A stretch of 64,000 bases of DNA from an uncultured Acidimicrobiaceae bacterium (lineage in GTDB: Bacteria > Actinomycetota > Acidimicrobiia > Acidimicrobiales > Ilumatobacteraceae), in assembly GCA_903919455.1 (NCBI GenBank), contig CAIXIJ010000056.1:25095-89094 (forward strand), in the 5' to 3' direction. The position numbers and the translations under genes were made by a program. Below the pieces are notes generated by a model, which was given only the letters and a program-made list of their open reading frames with translations, was not told the DNA's origin and made no database searches. Below, in pieces: positions 62,484-64,000 of this stretch (the stretch's first letter is position 1; each line of letters opens with the position of its first letter).

Positions 62484-63529
62484 GTCTCGAACTTGCCTGG
62501 TTCGCTGCGCTGTGCGACGACGACTACGAGCAACTCGGCGTGCCGAACGACGATCTGCGCAGCAGCGTCGAGCATTGTGAGGCCATCGTGCAAGAGGCCG
62601 ATCGCAACGGTTTCGACAGCATCCTCATGCCGTCCGGCTACTCGCTGGGCATCGACACCGTGGCGTTTACATCGGCGGTGGCTCGTGCTACCTCTGGGAT
62701 CACGCCCATCGTGGCGGTCCGCATGGGCGAGATGTGGCTACCGCAACTCGCCCGGCAACTCATCACGCTGGATCACCTACTGCATGGCCGCATGGTCGTG
62801 AACATCATCAGCAGTGATCTACCCGGCGAAGCAATGCCGTCTGGCCCTCGCTACCGACGCACGCTGGAGCACATGCACGCGCTGCGCACACTGCTGAACG
62901 GAGAGCGCTTGGAGGCGAACGGAGAGTTCGTGCAGTTGCAACTCGACCCGCCACGCATTCGCACCACCTCGGGCGCCTGCCCGCCCCTGTACTTCGGTGG
63001 TCTCTCCCCCGACGCTCGTGCAGTGGCCGCCGAAGCCGCAGACGTGTACCTCATGTGGCCCGACACCATGGATGGCGTTCGCGACATCGTCACCGACATG
63101 CGCCACCGCGCAACGGAACATCAACGGCAACTCCGCTTCGGCTATCGAGTGCACGTGGTGGTGCGCGAGACCGAACGAGAGGCCCGAGCTGCAGCCGAAC
63201 ACCTGGTTGCGGCACTCGATCCGGAGGTGGGCGATGCCATTCGCGCTCGGTCGCTCGACAGCACATCGGCAGGGGTTCGCGCACAGGCAGAACTCCGCGA
63301 TGCAGCAGGCGGCGACGGATTCGTGGAGCCGAACCTCTGGACTGGCATCGGCCGGGCCCGCAGTGGCTGCGGTGCCGCCATCGTGGGCGATCCACGGCAG
63401 GTGGCCGACAAGATTCGCCAGTACCAAGCACTTGGCATCGAGTCGTTCATTCTCTCGGGGTATCCCCATCAGGACGAATGCCGGCGCTTCGCGTCCCTCG
63501 TAATGCCATTGCTACGCGCCGCCGCCTAA
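62480..63529 (+). CDS. LLM class flavin-dependent oxidoreductase
   Basis: Luciferase-like monooxygenase, 349 aa, alkanesulfonate monooxygenase (SsuD) group: NGFDSILMPSGYSLGIDTV, ITPIVAVRMGEMWLP, LDHLLHGRMVVNIISSDLPGE and PPLYFGGLSPDARAVAAEAADV. It needs reduced FMN from a partner reductase, which is not in the window. GTG 62480 overlaps the aldo/keto reductase stop. Its TAA stop forms part of the next gene's −10 box. Confidence 0.9.
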   Translation: MSLELAWFAALCDDDYEQLGVPNDDLRSSVEHCEAIVQEADRNGFDSILMPSGYSLGIDTVAFTSAVARATSGITPIVAVRMGEMWLPQLARQLITLDHLLHGRMVVNIISSDLPGEAMPSGPRYRRTLEHMHALRTLLNGERLEANGEFVQLQLDPPRIRTTSGACPPLYFGGLSPDARAVAAEAADVYLMWPDTMDGVRDIVTDMRHRATEHQRQLRFGYRVHVVVRETEREARAAAEHLVAALDPEVGDAIRARSLDSTSAGVRAQAELRDAAGGDGFVEPNLWTGIGRARSGCGAAIVGDPRQVADKIRQYQALGIESFILSGYPHQDECRRFASLVMPLLRAAA

Positions 63530-63532
63530 CGT
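63527..63532 (+). promoter_or_regulatory. leaderless −10 box built on LLM gene stop codon
   Basis: TAACGT 6 nt before ATG 63539. Its TAA is the stop codon of the LLM oxidoreductase. Confidence 0.5.
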
Positions 63533-63538
63533 TGGCCC

Positions 63539-64000
63539 ATGGCCGACGACCGTTTCTACTTCCGCCAACTGCTCTCGGGCCGCGACTTTGCTGCCGACGA
63601 CCCGTTGGCCCAGCAGATGGTGAACTTCGTCTACGCCATCGGCGACCGGGCCAAGGGCGAGTGCGTGCTCATCGACCCGGCCTACGCCGTGAACGAATTG
63701 CTCGACATCGTCGAGAACGACGGCATGAAGGTGACAGGCGTGCTCGCCACGCATTTCCACCCCGATCACATCGGCGGCAACATGATGGGGCACCCCGTCG
63801 AGGGTGTCGCCACCCTGCTGGAGCGGTGCAGTTGCCCTGTGCACGTGCATCGCGATGAAACGCCGTGGGTGATGCGCACCAGTGGCCTCGGCGCCGACCA
63901 ACTCGTGGAGCACGACGGTGGCGATGTGGTGAAGGTGGGCGACCTCGAGATCACGCTCGTCCACACGCCCGGCCATACGCCGGGCAGTCAGTGCTTCCAT
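63539..64000 (+). CDS. metallo-beta-lactamase-fold hydrolase (partial, C-terminus outside window)
   Basis: 154 codons to the window edge. The metal motif is complete (LATHFHPDHIGG, HxHxDH) near residue 77, and a further ligand His is in VHTPGHTPGSQCF. This wording matches glyoxalase II/persulfide dioxygenase-type hydrolases. The rest of the metal site and the C-terminal domain lie beyond 64000. TAACGT 6 nt upstream suggests a leaderless transcript; it may also be read from the upstream LLM gene. Confidence 0.9.
   Translation, partial: MADDRFYFRQLLSGRDFAADDPLAQQMVNFVYAIGDRAKGECVLIDPAYAVNELLDIVENDGMKVTGVLATHFHPDHIGGNMMGHPVEGVATLLERCSCPVHVHRDETPWVMRTSGLGADQLVEHDGGDVVKVGDLEITLVHTPGHTPGSQCFH

Overview
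The window is GC-rich DNA, densely packed with genes on both strands. It has short intergenic gaps, many stop/start overlaps, and no rRNA, CRISPR array, transposase or phage gene. Gene content points to Actinomycetota: a SARP-type regulator, NarL-type two-component system, class II DAHP synthase, PIG-L deacetylase, CYP125-like P450, menaquinone/geranylgeranyl reductase-like flavoprotein, DUF2510 protein, and a nadD–LCP-like–rsfS cluster. A likely placement is Acidimicrobiia (Ilumatobacter-like); this is inference from gene content, not a phylogeny. About twenty genes have a TANNNT hexamer 6–8 nt (rarely more) before the start codon and no Shine-Dalgarno, the signature of leaderless transcripts.

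Layout. 1–4852 (minus): a dimethylglycine/sarcosine-dehydrogenase-like flavoprotein with its own ETF beta and alpha, then a membrane-anchored protein cut by the window edge; a GntR regulator is divergent with a palindromic operator between. 5590–9362: acyl-CoA dehydrogenase, two SDRs and an ACAD10/11-type APH kinase, a set that fits 4-hydroxyacyl-CoA catabolism. 9377–12929: NarL-type regulator and kinase, SARP regulator, orphan LuxR protein. 13028–15607: Baeyer-Villiger-type monooxygenase fused to an esterase. 15604–20924 (minus): KduD-like SDR, FGGY kinase, alkyl-DHAP-synthase-like FAD oxidase, and a separate amidohydrolase. 21069–25725: geranylgeranyl-reductase-type flavoprotein, unknown protein, Rieske oxygenase, class V aminotransferase.

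25934–34367: small secreted protein, Fur-family (Zur-like) regulator with a divergent metal ABC importer, then a minus-strand operon of two Gfo/Idh dehydrogenases, an alpha/beta hydrolase and a peptidase-S51-like protein fused to a cysteinyl-tRNA-synthetase DALR domain, ending at tRNA-Ala(GGC). Two nearly identical 36-nt terminator repeats flank the Zur-to-Gfo segment. 34419–40945: ABM-domain protein, rsfS, LCP-like protein, nadD, a sigma-70 factor, DAHP synthase, serine hydrolase and a small protein. 40942–46773: MFS transporter, thiolase, PIG-L deacetylase, CYP125-like P450, histidine phosphatase, DUF2510 protein.

46770–52855: heterodimeric ABC exporter, DoxX protein, anchored protein, hexapeptide acyltransferase, phosphatidylcholine-synthase-like enzyme. 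52861–59101: P1-family self-processing hydrolase, panB, panC, DAO-type oxidase, and a large secreted CAP-domain protein with three C-terminal repeats. 59105–64000: ProA-like aldehyde dehydrogenase with Gfo/Idh, divergent aldo/keto reductase and LLM flavin oxidoreductase, and the start of a metallo-beta-lactamase-fold hydrolase. No gene-free stretch exceeds 300 bp; the largest gaps are 37223–37465 and 25726–25933.
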